This document shows, piece by piece, positions 18,954 through 27,865 of a stretch of DNA of 64,000 bases. The translations under genes were made by a program, and so were the position numbers. Every line of letters starts with the position of its first letter. Position 1 is the stretch's first letter. This DNA is from Deinococcus sp. QL22. Its GTDB lineage: Bacteria > Deinococcota > Deinococci > Deinococcales > Deinococcaceae. The notes below the pieces were generated by a model. The model made no database searches, had not been told where the DNA came from, and saw nothing but the letters and a program-made list of their open reading frames with translations. Where the stretch lies: NCBI RefSeq assembly GCF_023370075.1, contig NZ_CP097153.1:124001-188000 (forward strand). Reading direction: 5' to 3'.

Positions 18954-19796
18954 ATGACGCACACCACTCTGATTTCAGCCTTTGATCAACCCAACGCCTC
19001 TCTGGCCGAAGATCAAGCATTGCTGCCTACCGTTGTGGCTGGCGTTGAAGCCACCGGCCAACTCCTGCTCCAGCGATTCGAGAACCGGCCTGAGTTCAAA
19101 ACCCGTGATGACGTCGTTGCCGCCATCGACGCGAATGACGACGCAGCGCTGACCCTTCTGCGTCCCGCACTCCTGCAGGCCCGGCCTCAAGCCGGTTGGG
19201 TGGAAGACGAGCTGGAAAGCGGCCTGCTGCCCGGTGGCGAGTGGTGGATCACCGATCCGGTCGAGGGCAACGTCAACCATATTCACGGCATGACGGACTG
19301 GGGTGTGACTGCCACTCTGGTGCGCGACAACGTGCCAGTCCTGACGGTGGTGCATCTTCCCTTGCTTGGCACCACCTACACCGCCGTGCAGGGTGGCGGG
19401 GCCTTTCAGGACGGTGTGGCGCTGCGGGCCTCAGCGAAGGATGATCTGGACGGTGCTTTGGTCGGCACCGGTCAAGCCCGGCCCGGCGAAAGCAGCGACA
19501 CCTTCCGGCGCATCGGCCTGTCCGTGACCGCCATGTTAGGCAGTGCGCTGGTGCTCAAAGTCGCTGTGCCTGCCACCCTCCAGCTGATCCACGTAGCTGC
19601 TGGGCGGATGGACGTCTTCTGGCAATTCAGCGCGGTTCGCAGCGGTCTGCTCGCTGGAGCGTTGCTGACCGCCGAGGCCGGGGGCACCGTGACCGACACA
19701 CGTGGACAGCCCTGGACGCTGGACAGTGGGGATTTTCTGGCCAGTGCCCCCGGCCTCCATAGCGCTGCCATCAACGTGCTGTTGACCGTGCGGTGA
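18954..19796 (+). CDS. inositol monophosphatase-like protein, altered active site
   Basis: 280 residues with the fold of the inositol monophosphatase/CysQ superfamily: GWVEDELESG (first metal Glu region), WWITDPVEGNVNHIHGMTDW, TVVHLPLLGTTYTAVQGGGAF, and DVFWQFSAVRSGLLAGALLTAEAGG. In active members the motifs are DPxDGT and W-D-x-A-A; here they read DP-V-E104-G-N and W-Q-F-S-A, so the second Asp and the late Asp are both replaced. Metal-dependent phosphatase activity is therefore doubtful; a binding or altered role is possible. GAGGAG precedes the ATG. First gene of a run with a reductase, divergent from LysR. Confidence 0.85.
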   Translation: MTHTTLISAFDQPNASLAEDQALLPTVVAGVEATGQLLLQRFENRPEFKTRDDVVAAIDANDDAALTLLRPALLQARPQAGWVEDELESGLLPGGEWWITDPVEGNVNHIHGMTDWGVTATLVRDNVPVLTVVHLPLLGTTYTAVQGGGAFQDGVALRASAKDDLDGALVGTGQARPGESSDTFRRIGLSVTAMLGSALVLKVAVPATLQLIHVAAGRMDVFWQFSAVRSGLLAGALLTAEAGGTVTDTRGQPWTLDSGDFLASAPGLHSAAINVLLTVR

Positions 19797-19865
19797 ATCC
19801 AGGAGCTGCCCATTTGCCCAACCACAGACGCCTACAGCGTCCATCTCATTCCCAAGGAGTTGACC

Positions 19866-20567
19866 ATGACCCCATCCTCACCTGCTGGCTCTCTACCAAA
19901 CAGCCCCGAATTGACCTTCTCGACCCCCATCACCATCGCTATTCTCGGCGGCACCGGCCGCGTCGGCTCGGGGCTGGCCACCAAGCTCGCGAGTCAGGGT
20001 CACCGCCTCCTGTTGGGCACGCTGAATCCCGACGACGCGGCGGCCAACTGGAGCGGCCCCGCCGTAACCTTTACCGACACGGCAGCGGCGGCCCGGGACG
20101 GCCAAATCGTTATCAACGCCACGCCGGGTGACACCAGTTTGGAGCGCCTGAGCGCCCTGCGTTCAGAACTTAGCGGCAAAATCTTGGTCGACGTCACCAA
20201 CGCGACCCAGCGCAACGCCACCTCTCCCCTCGGTGACCTGTGTTATCCGGGCAGCAGTTTGGCAGAGAAGCTACAGGCGGCCCTGCCGCACACCCGGGTG
20301 GTGAAAACGCTCAACACCATGATGTTCAAAGTGATGACCAACCCACAGGGCCTGAGCAGTCCCCCGACCGCGTTTCTCTCTGGCAACGATGCAGGGGCCA
20401 AAACTACAGTACGGGCCTTGCTGGCCGAACTCGGCTGGCAAAACGAGCAGCTAATGGATCTAGGCGATGTAACCACGGCACGCGGCACTGAAGAACTCTT
20501 TTTGTTCGTGCCCTACCTGGTCAAAACCCTCGGTTTCGTGCCTTTCGCTGTGACAGTCGCTCACTGA
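19866..20567 (+). CDS. F420H2/NADP-type reductase (NAD(P)-binding)
   Basis: 233 residues from ATG 19866, six nt after AAGGAGT. Rossmann turn ILGGTGRVGSGLATKLASQG, then INATPGD, LVDVTNAT, and the family segment VKTLNTMMFKVM, typical of the NADPH:F420 oxidoreductase/YMDB-like group. The family moves hydride between NADP and a cofactor or small substrate; the true substrate here is not evident. Co-directional with the phosphatase-like gene (70-bp gap), followed by a truncated epimerase, so probably one small oxidoreductive operon under the LysR regulator. Confidence 0.85.
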   Translation: MTPSSPAGSLPNSPELTFSTPITIAILGGTGRVGSGLATKLASQGHRLLLGTLNPDDAAANWSGPAVTFTDTAAAARDGQIVINATPGDTSLERLSALRSELSGKILVDVTNATQRNATSPLGDLCYPGSSLAEKLQAALPHTRVVKTLNTMMFKVMTNPQGLSSPPTAFLSGNDAGAKTTVRALLAELGWQNEQLMDLGDVTTARGTEELFLFVPYLVKTLGFVPFAVTVAH

Positions 20568-20584
20568 TCTTACGGCGCGGACGC

Positions 20585-20937
20585 TTGGACATGCCGCACA
20601 CTTTCACAGACAACCGTGAGATGGCGAGAGCCTTGGTCACGCTGGCCAACGAAGGGCGGGCATGGCACGTGCCGTCCCCGCCAGCCGTCACCATCCGTGA
20701 CTTCGCGGGACGTTACGCCGCCGCTGGGGGCAAGCCGCCGACCAAACTGGTTCAGATGCCATGTTTCGCCATGCCCTTGGTCGGGATGATTGTGCCGATA
20801 GCCCACGAAGTTGCGGAGTTGGACTACGGTACGCGCCATTCCACTTGGATGTGGCCGAGACGGCCCGCACCTTCAGCCTAGCGGTCACCGACCTCGACAC
20901 GGCCCTCCATGACCAGGGCGGCAAGGTCAGAGAATAA
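20585..20937 (+). pseudogene. NAD-dependent epimerase/dehydratase, 3' remnant
   Basis: The start reads DNREMARALVTLANEGRAWH and VPSPPAVTIRDFAGRYAAAG, and after a frameshift near 20830 the other frame gives PFHLDVAETARTFSLAVTDL. This is the substrate-side half of an extended SDR. The N-terminal Rossmann fold is absent. Confidence 0.65.
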
Positions 20938-21211
20938 ACGCGCCGCTCAGAGCGCTTCACGGAATAGACTGCTGCAAAAGCCTTCCCCTTGCACGCCCGT
21001 TTCACCTCAGTGCCAGGAGCAACTCAAAGAAGAGCGAGACAGGGGAAGCCCTAAGGCTCTGTAATGAAGCACAGATGGCTCGTGCAAACAAGAAAGGCGA
21101 CCCGTGGGGGATCGCCTTTGATTCTCCCAATATAGTGCGGTATACAGGGGAAGTCAAACTATGCAGACGGGTGGTCGTGGCTTCTTAGGAATGATTGCAG
21201 TTTAATGGAGC
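20938..21211. other. intergenic region with one hairpin
   Basis: No gene seen. AAAGGCGA (21093-21100) pairs with TCGCCTTT (21112-21119) around a GC-rich inner stem; it may terminate the operon from 18954, though no T run follows. Confidence 0.4.
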
Positions 21212-22010
21212 ATGAACGGTTTGACGTGTCCAGCGTGTGAGGGCGTCTACATCGTCAAAAACGGTCACGCCCACACCGGCAAACAGCGGTATCTCTGCCG
21301 GGTTTGTCGGCATCAGTTCACCTTGAATCACACCCGAACGCCGATTTCGCCCGAAACCGTGACCTTGGTGGATTGATTGCTCTCCGAACGGTTGTCCCAC
21401 CGGGGCATTTGCCGCGTTGTTGGGGTCAGTCGGAGTTGGTTCCGTCGACACTCGCAATCTCTAATGAAGACCGTACCACACGCCATCGAGCCTGAATCTT
21501 CTGCAGCAAAAAAAGCGTGAACACTCCAGCACCAGCCCCGCTGGTGCTGGAGTGTGACGAGTGAGCACTTTTGTGGCGCAGCAGACAAAGAACATCTGGA
21601 TCTGGCTCGCCATGAACCGCGCCACCCGCCAGATCGTGGGCTGTTTCATCGGACACCGAGATGCTGCTAGAGCCTCCCTGCTGTGGCAAAGCCTTCCCAC
21701 TCCCTACCGAGATGCCGTGTGTCATACCGACGGTCTCAGCGCCTATAAAGGCGTGGTATTTGGTGCGCTGCACGTGATTGGCGGCACACAACACATCGAA
21801 CGGCTTAACGCCACGTTGCGGCTCCGAATCGCTCATTGGTACGCAAAAGTTTGTCCTTCAGCCGCAAATCAGAGCATCTCGAACTCCTTGTCTGGATGTT
21901 CATTCATCGCTACAATGCGTCATTACGTTGAAGCCACGACCGGAAGCGGCTGCGACCAGCGAGTTTTTGCACTGGGTGGCAAATTCATGCACTGGGAGAG
22001 ATCAAGAGAT
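21212..22010 (+). pseudogene. IS1-family element remnant
   Basis: InsA-like start MNGLTCPACEGVYIVKNGHA with a zinc-finger pattern CPAC...CRVC, then an in-frame TGA after TVTLVD and HTH residues GICRVVGVSRSW. InsB-like frame: FVAQQTKNIWIWLAMNRATR, HTDGLSAYKGVVF and HIERLNATLRLRIAHW (catalytic Asp and Glu context). Several frameshifts; inactive. Confidence 0.85.
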
Positions 22011-22029
22011 CAGCAGGGGGCTTGACACC

Positions 22030-22155
22030 TCACCAAAAATGAAGCGGAATCACGTCCACATAATCGAGACCGAATACCAGGGCGACCAAGGCCAAAAGAA
22101 TCAGAATCAGCCGCAACCAAGGAATACCACCTGCCGCGCCTTTAAGCCGAGTCAT
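22030..22155 (-). CDS. 41-residue single-span membrane protein
   Basis: Reads MTRLKGAAGGIPWLRLILIL continuing LALVALVFGLDYVDVIPLHFW. A perfect AGAGGAG lies 5 nt before the ATG at 22155. One membrane segment (residues 13-30), positive N-terminus, aromatic C-terminus. It lies 57 bp downstream of the 175-residue membrane protein on the same strand and is probably co-transcribed. Family not recognised, but ribosome site and composition make it a credible gene. Confidence 0.65.
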   Translation of the reverse strand: MTRLKGAAGGIPWLRLILILLALVALVFGLDYVDVIPLHFW

Positions 22156-22212
22156 CCGCTCCTCTCTTCGAAGGACAGAGCGCAAACGATTCGAATCGGC
22201 ACAGTGCTGGGT

Positions 22213-22740
22213 TCAACGAGGCTCATTGTGGCCGTCCAAGCGATCTATTCCCTCGCTTTTGAGTTCATCCCTTCCGTCTTTCAAGCCATCGGCAGTTTTC
22301 TGACCTGCGCGGCGCAGTTCACCGCTCACTCGGTCAGCGGCGCCACTGGGATACCGGCCATCCCGAAGGTCATCTACGGCCTCTTCTGCAGCCTGGCCGG
22401 CTCGCTTGAGATTGCCCTTTACGCCTAGATCCGCCTGACCCAAAAGATCGTTGACCCGGCCTTGCACTGCTGGGCTAAAACGGTACAAGGCATACACTCC
22501 CGCAGCCAACATCAACAGGCTCCAAGGAAAACCATTCCCAGAACGGGCCTGCCCCCAGCGGGTAACGTCTTGCCGGAGAGCTTTCAGTTCTGTCTGTTGT
22601 TCGGTCAGCAGATCCAGCAATTGGGCTTGACCTCTCACAGCCGCTTTCACGGCCTGTAGGGACGCCTCATGCTCCACTTGGGCACGGGTTTCTTTCGCTT
22701 TCTCTTTAATTTGTTCAAGACGTTCATTGATGGGGATCAT
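22213..22740 (-). CDS. YtxH-like membrane-anchored coiled-coil protein
   Basis: 175 residues. Long amphipathic N-terminal helix (RLEQIKEKAKETRAQVEHEA, QAQLLDLLTEQQTELKALRQ), one membrane segment (GFPWSLLMLAAGVYALYRF, about residues 70-88), then a hydrophilic helical tail rich in Asp, Gly and Lys. Resembles the YtxH/DUF883-type envelope stress proteins in plan, but no signature assigns it. AAGGAG-like signal upstream of ATG 22740. Part of a minus-strand set with the DUF2382 protein at 23210. Confidence 0.7.
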   Translation of the reverse strand: MIPINERLEQIKEKAKETRAQVEHEASLQAVKAAVRGQAQLLDLLTEQQTELKALRQDVTRWGQARSGNGFPWSLLMLAAGVYALYRFSPAVQGRVNDLLGQADLGVKGNLKRAGQAAEEAVDDLRDGRYPSGAADRVSGELRRAGQKTADGLKDGRDELKSEGIDRLDGHNEPR

Positions 22741-22986
22741 CTGTAAGTTCTCCTTTGGCTGGAGCTGCGGGTCACGACGATTTTTCGGGGGCCAGTTTCA
22801 ACGGTTGACGGAATTTCTAAGCGTGTCAGTCTTCGTACACCACGATCTGGTGGGTCACCATCACCTGTTTGCTGAGGTCAGCTATGGCTTGGTTTGAGGA
22901 TGACTTTCCAGCGTTCGCTAGACCTGAGGGGGAGGCCGCCGAGCAAGACAGTAGGGCCGCTACGTTGTGCGGTTATCACCAGCACT

Positions 22987-23157
22987 TTAATAACCACTCC
23001 CACTGGAATGATTTCTCCACGTGACTAACATTCCCAGCGCATTTCGACGCGGGCCCCCGTTCGCAACGTTTTCGACCACCACTTCTTCGCGCGGGTCAAT
23101 CAGGTCAAGGGGCGCCCGGTTGGCCAGGGGGTCGTTAACACGGAGTTCTTTACTCAT
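22987..23157 (-). CDS. 56-residue hypothetical protein
   Basis: Reads MSKELRVNDPLANRAPLDLI then DPREEVVVENVANGGPRRNA. AGAGGT precedes the ATG at 23157. Highly charged, no membrane span. Between the DUF2382 gene and the YtxH-like gene, same strand; probably part of the same stress set. Family unknown. Confidence 0.5.
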   Translation of the reverse strand: MSKELRVNDPLANRAPLDLIDPREEVVVENVANGGPRRNALGMLVTWRNHSSGSGY

Positions 23158-23209
23158 GCTGACCTCTGCACCAAGGGTGGCAGAAACCACTTACGGGAGT
23201 CATATGGCC

Positions 23210-24127
23210 TCAGTGGCGGTCGATCTTGCCGTCAAGGGGGTCTACAGCGTCTTTGACTGCGTCGTCCACCTTCTGCACAGCCGTGCGTCCGTCGGCGGTG
23301 GTGACGTTCATACCACCTGTGTTCACCGAGACCTCGCCGGTCTTGACGACGTCCAAGACCTCGCGGTTCACCGTTTCACTGAAGGTTTGCTGCTCGGTCA
23401 CGGTGCGCTTGCCGACTTCCACCTCTTCGGTGACGTAGGCCTGCTTGCTCACTTTGGCTGCCTCGGCTTCCAGATCCACCCGGATAGTCTCTGAGGCGGC
23501 ACCGAGCGTGACGTTGCCTTCCACGAGACGAGGCTCGGTGACTGCACGGCGCTCAATGGTGATTTCCTCGTGCTCAAGCGACACGTTGACCTGCTCTTGA
23601 CGGGTCTCGACCCGTTTGCCCACTTCCACGCTGCCTGCAGCGACCCGGCTCTTGTTGACCTGGAGCCGTTCTTCCAAGAGTTGCAATTTCTGGGGCGTGC
23701 GAAACAGGGTATCAGTGTCGTCGTCGCGGTAGTTGAAATCCAGGCCAGTGACGGGGGGTACGGCCGAACCTGTCCCGCGCAAGACGCGCTCGTCGGCGGC
23801 TTGGGTATCAGAAGTGTACTCTTGGCCTTCGGTGTAAGGAGCGAGGTCTGCGACCTGCTCACGGGTCAGGCTGTCGATGTACACGCCGTCATCCTCGACA
23901 CGGGCCAACCCCACCGGCACCACCACCTGCTTGCTGGTCATCCACCGGCCCACATCAACCATCAGGTAGCGGATCTTACCGTCGTCATCGGTCAGAGCAC
24001 CTTTAACGGTGCCAACTTTATCGCTGTTCATTGCGTAAGCAGGCAAATTGGTGGGGTCAAACGCATCCGCACCAAGGTCATAGGCATGGTCTTTCACCAG
24101 TTGATTTAGGGGGGTCAGTCTCGCCAT
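23210..24127 (-). CDS. PRC-barrel plus DUF2382 stress protein
   Basis: 305 residues. N-terminal PRC-barrel (residues 1-100; [23 protein letters not shown] gives its core), linker, then a DUF2382/YsnF-type domain built of repeated strands: [60 protein letters not shown]. The family (YsnF/AvaK) is linked to general stress and desiccation; molecular function unknown. AGGAG stands before ATG 24127. Codon use fits the neighbourhood and the gene is intact. Confidence 0.9.
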   Translation of the reverse strand: MARLTPLNQLVKDHAYDLGADAFDPTNLPAYAMNSDKVGTVKGALTDDDGKIRYLMVDVGRWMTSKQVVVPVGLARVEDDGVYIDSLTREQVADLAPYTEGQEYTSDTQAADERVLRGTGSAVPPVTGLDFNYRDDDTDTLFRTPQKLQLLEERLQVNKSRVAAGSVEVGKRVETRQEQVNVSLEHEEITIERRAVTEPRLVEGNVTLGAASETIRVDLEAEAAKVSKQAYVTEEVEVGKRTVTEQQTFSETVNREVLDVVKTGEVSVNTGGMNVTTADGRTAVQKVDDAVKDAVDPLDGKIDRH

Positions 24128-24767
24128 CCGAGGTCTCCTTTATCGCTTTGGGCAGTGGAGCTGCCCCAACACCTCAAGTCTGACTGGCGGCTGACCAGTC
24201 TTCCCGCCAAACCCGTGAAGATCCTCACCTGAGCCCTTAAAAATGAAGACAGGGGCAAGGAGCACCATACGAGGGGTGAAGAATCCATGCCGAACCCGTG
24301 CCCACCTGAGGTCTGGATCTATGGTCTGCTGGAGATGAACCCCTACAGGGATTGCCATCCAATCCCTGTAGGGTTCGTTTGTGTTCCAACACGACCAACA
24401 CCCGGCGATAATTGAGGAGAAGCCCTGAGAAGAAGTGCGTGGTGCTGGACAATGAAGAACGCGGTAGTTAGTGAAGGCTGGGCGCGCTTCTCCGGGCGTC
24501 ACAGTGGATGTGGCGAATTCGGAGGGTCTGTCGTTCCCCGCAGGCGACCCGTGCTGGAGCGACAGAAACAGCGGTTAGAGGATGCCCTCCACTCGCCACC
24601 CATCACAACATCTGTGCGTGTCCAGACGCCCGGGAAGAGTTCAACAGCCTCTGCCTCCCCCGTCAGAGGCGGTCTGCTGGCGCTCGGTCTCGGTCAAGGA
24701 GCGCAGAGCATCGCTGAACGAGCGGCCTTTGTCCCCTCTGCACTCCCAAATTTTCCAGCAATGCCGC
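24128..24767. other. non-coding stretch with a strong hairpin
   Basis: No credible gene. A stem formed by 24337-24354 and 24360-24376 (one bulged C; stem ends CTACAGGGATTG / CAATCCCTGTAG) with a 5-nt loop is followed on the plus strand by GTTTGTGTT. It could be a terminator or a scar of a mobile element. Confidence 0.5.
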
Positions 24768-25211
24768 TTATTTTCCTGCACCTGTGCCCGCTATCGCCAG
24801 CGTCATGCGGCTGCCCTCGCGCACCAACAGGTAAGAAAAGACCCGCTTGGTTTTCTTGTTCACAAAATTCAGCAGCCTAGGAGCGTCTCTGTCGCTGCCC
24901 ACATCAGACGTGCTGAAGTACACGTAACCCTTGGTGGTCAGTGTCGACGTCATTTTTTGTAGGGCCGCGCTGAAGCGTTGGTTGTCGGTGGCAGTGGTCA
25001 TCGGCAGGCTATACATTTCGGCCCAGCCGCCTTTCAGGGTGCCGCCCGACAAGAGGCTTTTGCTGAACGCTTGGTAGTTGGGGCCGCATTCTGCCCGCAT
25101 GCCGGCGATGGCCGGCATGAGGCCATTACCCAACGTGCCTTGTTGGGCGGGGCAGGCCAGCGCTGCAGAAGTTAAAGTGAGGGTGGCGAGGGTCATCAGG
25201 CAAGTCTTCAT
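24768..25211 (-). CDS. secreted hypothetical protein
   Basis: 147 residues from ATG 25211 (GGAG seven nt upstream). Signal peptide MKTCLMTLATLTLTSAALA then mature CPAQQGTLGNGLMPAIAGMR. Contains two Cys in the mature part (CPAQ, AECG) that could form a disulfide. Later strands KGYVYFSTSDVGSD and RVFSYLLVREGSRMTLAIAG suggest a small beta domain. No family recognised. The reading frame extends far upstream but without a better start. Confidence 0.65.
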   Translation of the reverse strand: MKTCLMTLATLTLTSAALACPAQQGTLGNGLMPAIAGMRAECGPNYQAFSKSLLSGGTLKGGWAEMYSLPMTTATDNQRFSAALQKMTSTLTTKGYVYFSTSDVGSDRDAPRLLNFVNKKTKRVFSYLLVREGSRMTLAIAGTGAGK

Positions 25212-25999
25212 GGGTGCTCCACAGGTGAAGGACAGCGTTGACGGGATGGGAACCGAGCTGTAATGTAGCCAATCCTGCGTTAGATTGCCGCTCCTATGTG
25301 CCCATGGATTACACCGCAGGTTCATCCGATCCTTGTCTTCCCGTTGCCACTGGACGGCGTTCAGTTGAGCTTCTGTCTGCACCACTTGACGACTGATTTC
25401 GGCGCGCAGCTCCTGAAGGTGTCCCGGCTCGGTGGGCAAGCTGTTGAGCCAGCTGCGCCATCCACTCTCCCTCACCGCGCAGTGGGAGTGGGGGAGAGAC
25501 CGAGGGCTGGACAACAGTTCACGCGTTCCACCCTGGGGGAGGTCACCTGACGGGAAATGCAGGAACACAAACGCGAGCTTGAACGATCTGGAGGGCCGGC
25601 ACGTTTTCTGGTTCAGCTCGCGAACCATTCAGTCTGGGCCGGTGCCTTAAGGCACGCCAAGGGCTTCCACGTTCCCCCTGCGTTACGGCCTCTGGTAGGG
25701 TCAACGCGTTGCGAACAGCGCTTCTGGGAGGGAGTTCAAATTGTCCTAGGATTCATCCAGGTCTCCAGCTGCTCGGCAGACAGGCTTGCTCCCGCGCAGG
25801 CAGAGACGTGTGGGTCACAGGTCAACAGCTCAGAAGGTCTACTGTTGGAGGGCGGGCAGGTGCCCTGCCGCTTCAGTTCACCGGGAAGCTTCCGTCATGA
25901 GTTGACCTCAAACATGAACAGATCGTCCCACTGGGTGGAGCCGGCTCCACCCACCTCTGTGTGAAGGTAAGTGCCGAGCAACCTGTTCACACTACAGGC
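25212..25999. other. no recognisable gene
   Basis: Long open frames exist on both strands but have no ribosome site, no recognisable motif and mutually shadowing composition. I see no gene here. Confidence 0.4.
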
Positions 26000-26191
26000 A
26001 TGAACTTGCTTCTCCAGGTGCTCATGGGTGGCGCCGGCGCATTGAGCGTGGTGACGTTGCTGCTGTTGTTTACAGGTGACCTCCAGGCGATGACCGTCAG
26101 CGTACTCATCGCCCTGCTGCTGGCGGCCGTGGCGATGGCTCCACTGGTGTACCAAGAAGCGCAGAAGCAGGCCAGTGCGGGCGACCGCTAG
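26000..26191 (+). CDS. 63-residue two-span membrane protein
   Basis: Reads MNLLLQVLMGGAGALSVVTL, then LLLFTGDLQAMTVSVLIALL, then LAAVAMAPLVYQEAQKQASA. Two membrane helices with a short turn. Ribosome site weak (ACAGG). A textbook terminator follows at 26204. No family recognised. Confidence 0.6.
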   Translation: MNLLLQVLMGGAGALSVVTLLLLFTGDLQAMTVSVLIALLLAAVAMAPLVYQEAQKQASAGDR

Positions 26192-26203
26192 ACCTGCTGC
26201 ACG

Positions 26204-26243
26204 AAGCCCCGCCCCTCCTTCATTGGCGGAGCGGGGCTTTTTT
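26204..26243 (+). terminator. rho-independent terminator
   Basis: AAGCCCCGC (26204-26212) pairs with GCGGGGCTT (26231-26239) and is followed by a T run (CTTTTTT), directly after the small membrane protein gene. Confidence 0.85.
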
Positions 26244-26396
26244 GCTGTCCATAACAACCCGTTCACTGCAGGACGGGGCGCTGTGGCTGATCGAGGTGGC
26301 CTTCAAGCGTCTCTTCCCCGGCCGCTGATCCTGGACAACCCGGGCAAAAGGTTTCTTTCCCCTGTTGGGCTCCCACAGTCAGCCTACCCTCTGGAC

Positions 26397-26657
26397 ATGG
26401 AATATGCTGAAGATCAAGTGCTGGTGCGGGAGCTGTGGCTGGGTGCAAGGGCTGCACGGGTGTTTATCAAGGACTGCCCTAAACATCCTCAATATGGTGA
26501 AGTGGTGGATTTAGGGCAGGCCGGCAAAATGCAGATCACCGCCTACCACTACCATGCGCATCTCAACGGCGCCGAAGTCTTGGTGCAAGATGCTGGCTAC
26601 CGAATGAGACAGCCTGAGAGCCTTGTGGAGGACTACCAAGCGATTGAAGGCAATTAG
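26397..26657 (+). CDS. 86-residue hypothetical protein
   Basis: From ATG 26397: MEYAEDQVLVRELWLGARAA, KDCPKHPQYGEVVDLG, ITAYHYHAHLNGAEVLVQDA. The start follows TACCCT (26385-26390) by 6 nt with no ribosome site, a leaderless arrangement. One Cys, several His/Tyr in the middle. Not recognised. Confidence 0.55.
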   Translation: MEYAEDQVLVRELWLGARAARVFIKDCPKHPQYGEVVDLGQAGKMQITAYHYHAHLNGAEVLVQDAGYRMRQPESLVEDYQAIEGN

Positions 26658-26738
26658 AAACTTCTCACATGCTCCCGCCCCAGCTTCGGCTGGCAGGCGG
26701 GGATGCTTTTTGCGTGGGCTTAAGCCGAGCGTCCCTGC

Positions 26739-27115
26739 ATGGCGGAGAGGAGGGCGCTCGCGGTGGCCTGTGCACCGTTGCCGTGCCCCTGCGAGGCGAT
26801 CCAGGCCTTGATCGTAGACAATGAGGGGCGGCCCGTTGTCGCTGACTGGCTGGAATTGGTGCGGGGGTTTGATCGCGCATTAATACTTTGTGGAGTTTCG
26901 CGCCTGGAGATGCAAAGCACCCTCAGTCTGTGGCAGCAACTCAAAGCGGGCGGCCACCTGGAAGCGGTGCGGGTGGTGATCAGCAAAGCGCCTCCAATCG
27001 GGCGGGTAAGCCATGAAGCACGGGACGCCCTGAGAGCGGCGGGTGTGGCCTGCCCCTCAATACGGTGGTAAGGCGCTTATACGACACACGAAAGAGCAGC
27101 GGAAGCGGGTAGCCT
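26739..27115 (+). pseudogene. ParA-type partition ATPase, C-terminal half
   Basis: Readable as the back half of a Walker ParA: ALIVDNEGRPVVADWLELVR (the family's VDxEGRP strand), FDRALILCGVSRLEMQSTLS, LEAVRVVISKAPPIGRV, EARDALRAAGV. The expected end (VVRRY..HERAAEAGSLV) appears after frameshifts beyond 27055. The N-terminal Walker A half is missing. This is a plasmid/second-replicon partition gene that has decayed. Confidence 0.65.
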
Positions 27116-27189
27116 AGTACGTGGGATAGGGATAAGCGGGCAAGCGAAGCAGGGGCAGACCTACAGGCTGTGGCCGCTGAAGTGCAGGC

Positions 27190-27597
27190 ATGACCCGCAA
27201 AAAGGGCAGTCGCTTCGACTAGGCCAAACCACTGCAGGATGCCTAGCCCAGCGAAACCCCCGCACAGCCCGACGCCCTATGGCCTGAGATGCAAGCAGGC
27301 GAGAGACAGCCGGAAAGGCAAGCACTGCTAGCAATTCCGGAAGTTACAGTGAAAGCGGCCACAGGCAACGCGGCCCTACAGAACCCTTCCGCCTTTGCCC
27401 TGCCTGCCCAGCGGAAGAGCAAGCGTGGGGATGACGGCACACTGAAACGTACAGACGTACCCCGCGAGCAATTGAATGTGCGGATCAGGCCGGAACTGAA
27501 ACGGGCCGTGGCGGGCTTTGCTGGACTGCAAGGCATGACAGACGTGGTAGAGGCTACCCTCATTGACTACCTAGAGCGGGCGAAGTCTGCCGAGTAG
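27190..27597 (+). pseudogene. ParB-like ribbon-helix-helix partner with two amber codons
   Basis: From ATG 27190 the frame reads MTRKKGSRFD, TAG (27220), AKPLQDA, TAG (27244), then an uninterrupted 117 codons: PSETPAQPDALWPEMQAGER ... VPREQLNVRIRPELKRAVAG and MTDVVEATLIDYLERAK. The last 45 residues look like a ribbon-helix-helix DNA-binding domain (strand LNVRIRP, then two helices). It follows parA directly, as a partition partner would. Either a pseudogene or a shorter product starting at the ATG at 27289. Confidence 0.6.
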
Positions 27598-27798
27598 GTC
27601 GGGGGTGCTCGCAATTCCGGCAAATGCTTCTTAACGGGAATAAGTCAATGCCAAGAATCGCTCACCCACTTGGGCACTAGAGACAAACCCTCTAATCTGA
27701 ATGAAGCCTTGTTTCAAGAGTGAATGGTAGAGCTTGACGTGCACCTTTGAAGATTTGTGTTTCCACTGGCTGTTGTCTCTTAGCCGTGTCTTTTCTCC

Positions 27799-27804
27799 TA
27801 TACT
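27799..27804 (+). promoter_or_regulatory. -10 box for leaderless leader ORF
   Basis: TATACT ends 6 nt before the ATG at 27811; no ribosome site lies between. Good -10 match; -35 unclear. Confidence 0.5.
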
Positions 27805-27810
27805 TAAACT

Positions 27811-27858
27811 ATGAATAATACGCTGTCTGGTCTAGCTCAGCAGTTCATCTGGGGCTGA
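27811..27858 (+). CDS. 15-residue leader ORF before response regulator
   Basis: MNNTLSGLAQQFIWG with TGA at 27856, 7 nt before the response regulator ATG. Same plan as the mini-ORF before the HD-GYP gene. Function is inferred as translational coupling only. Confidence 0.35.
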   Translation: MNNTLSGLAQQFIWG

Positions 27859-27865
27859 TGAGCTT

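Noticed and set aside
22820..22900. Minus-strand fragment ending KQVMVTHQIVVYED, reminiscent of a DUF2382 strand
   Set aside because: Too short, no start and no ribosome site; could be chance or a scrap of the neighbouring family.
27826..27860. tRNA-like string (GGTCTAGCTCAGCAGTTC)
   Set aside because: It resembles a D-arm, but no acceptor stem, anticodon arm or T-loop can be formed around it; it lies inside the leader ORF before the response regulator.
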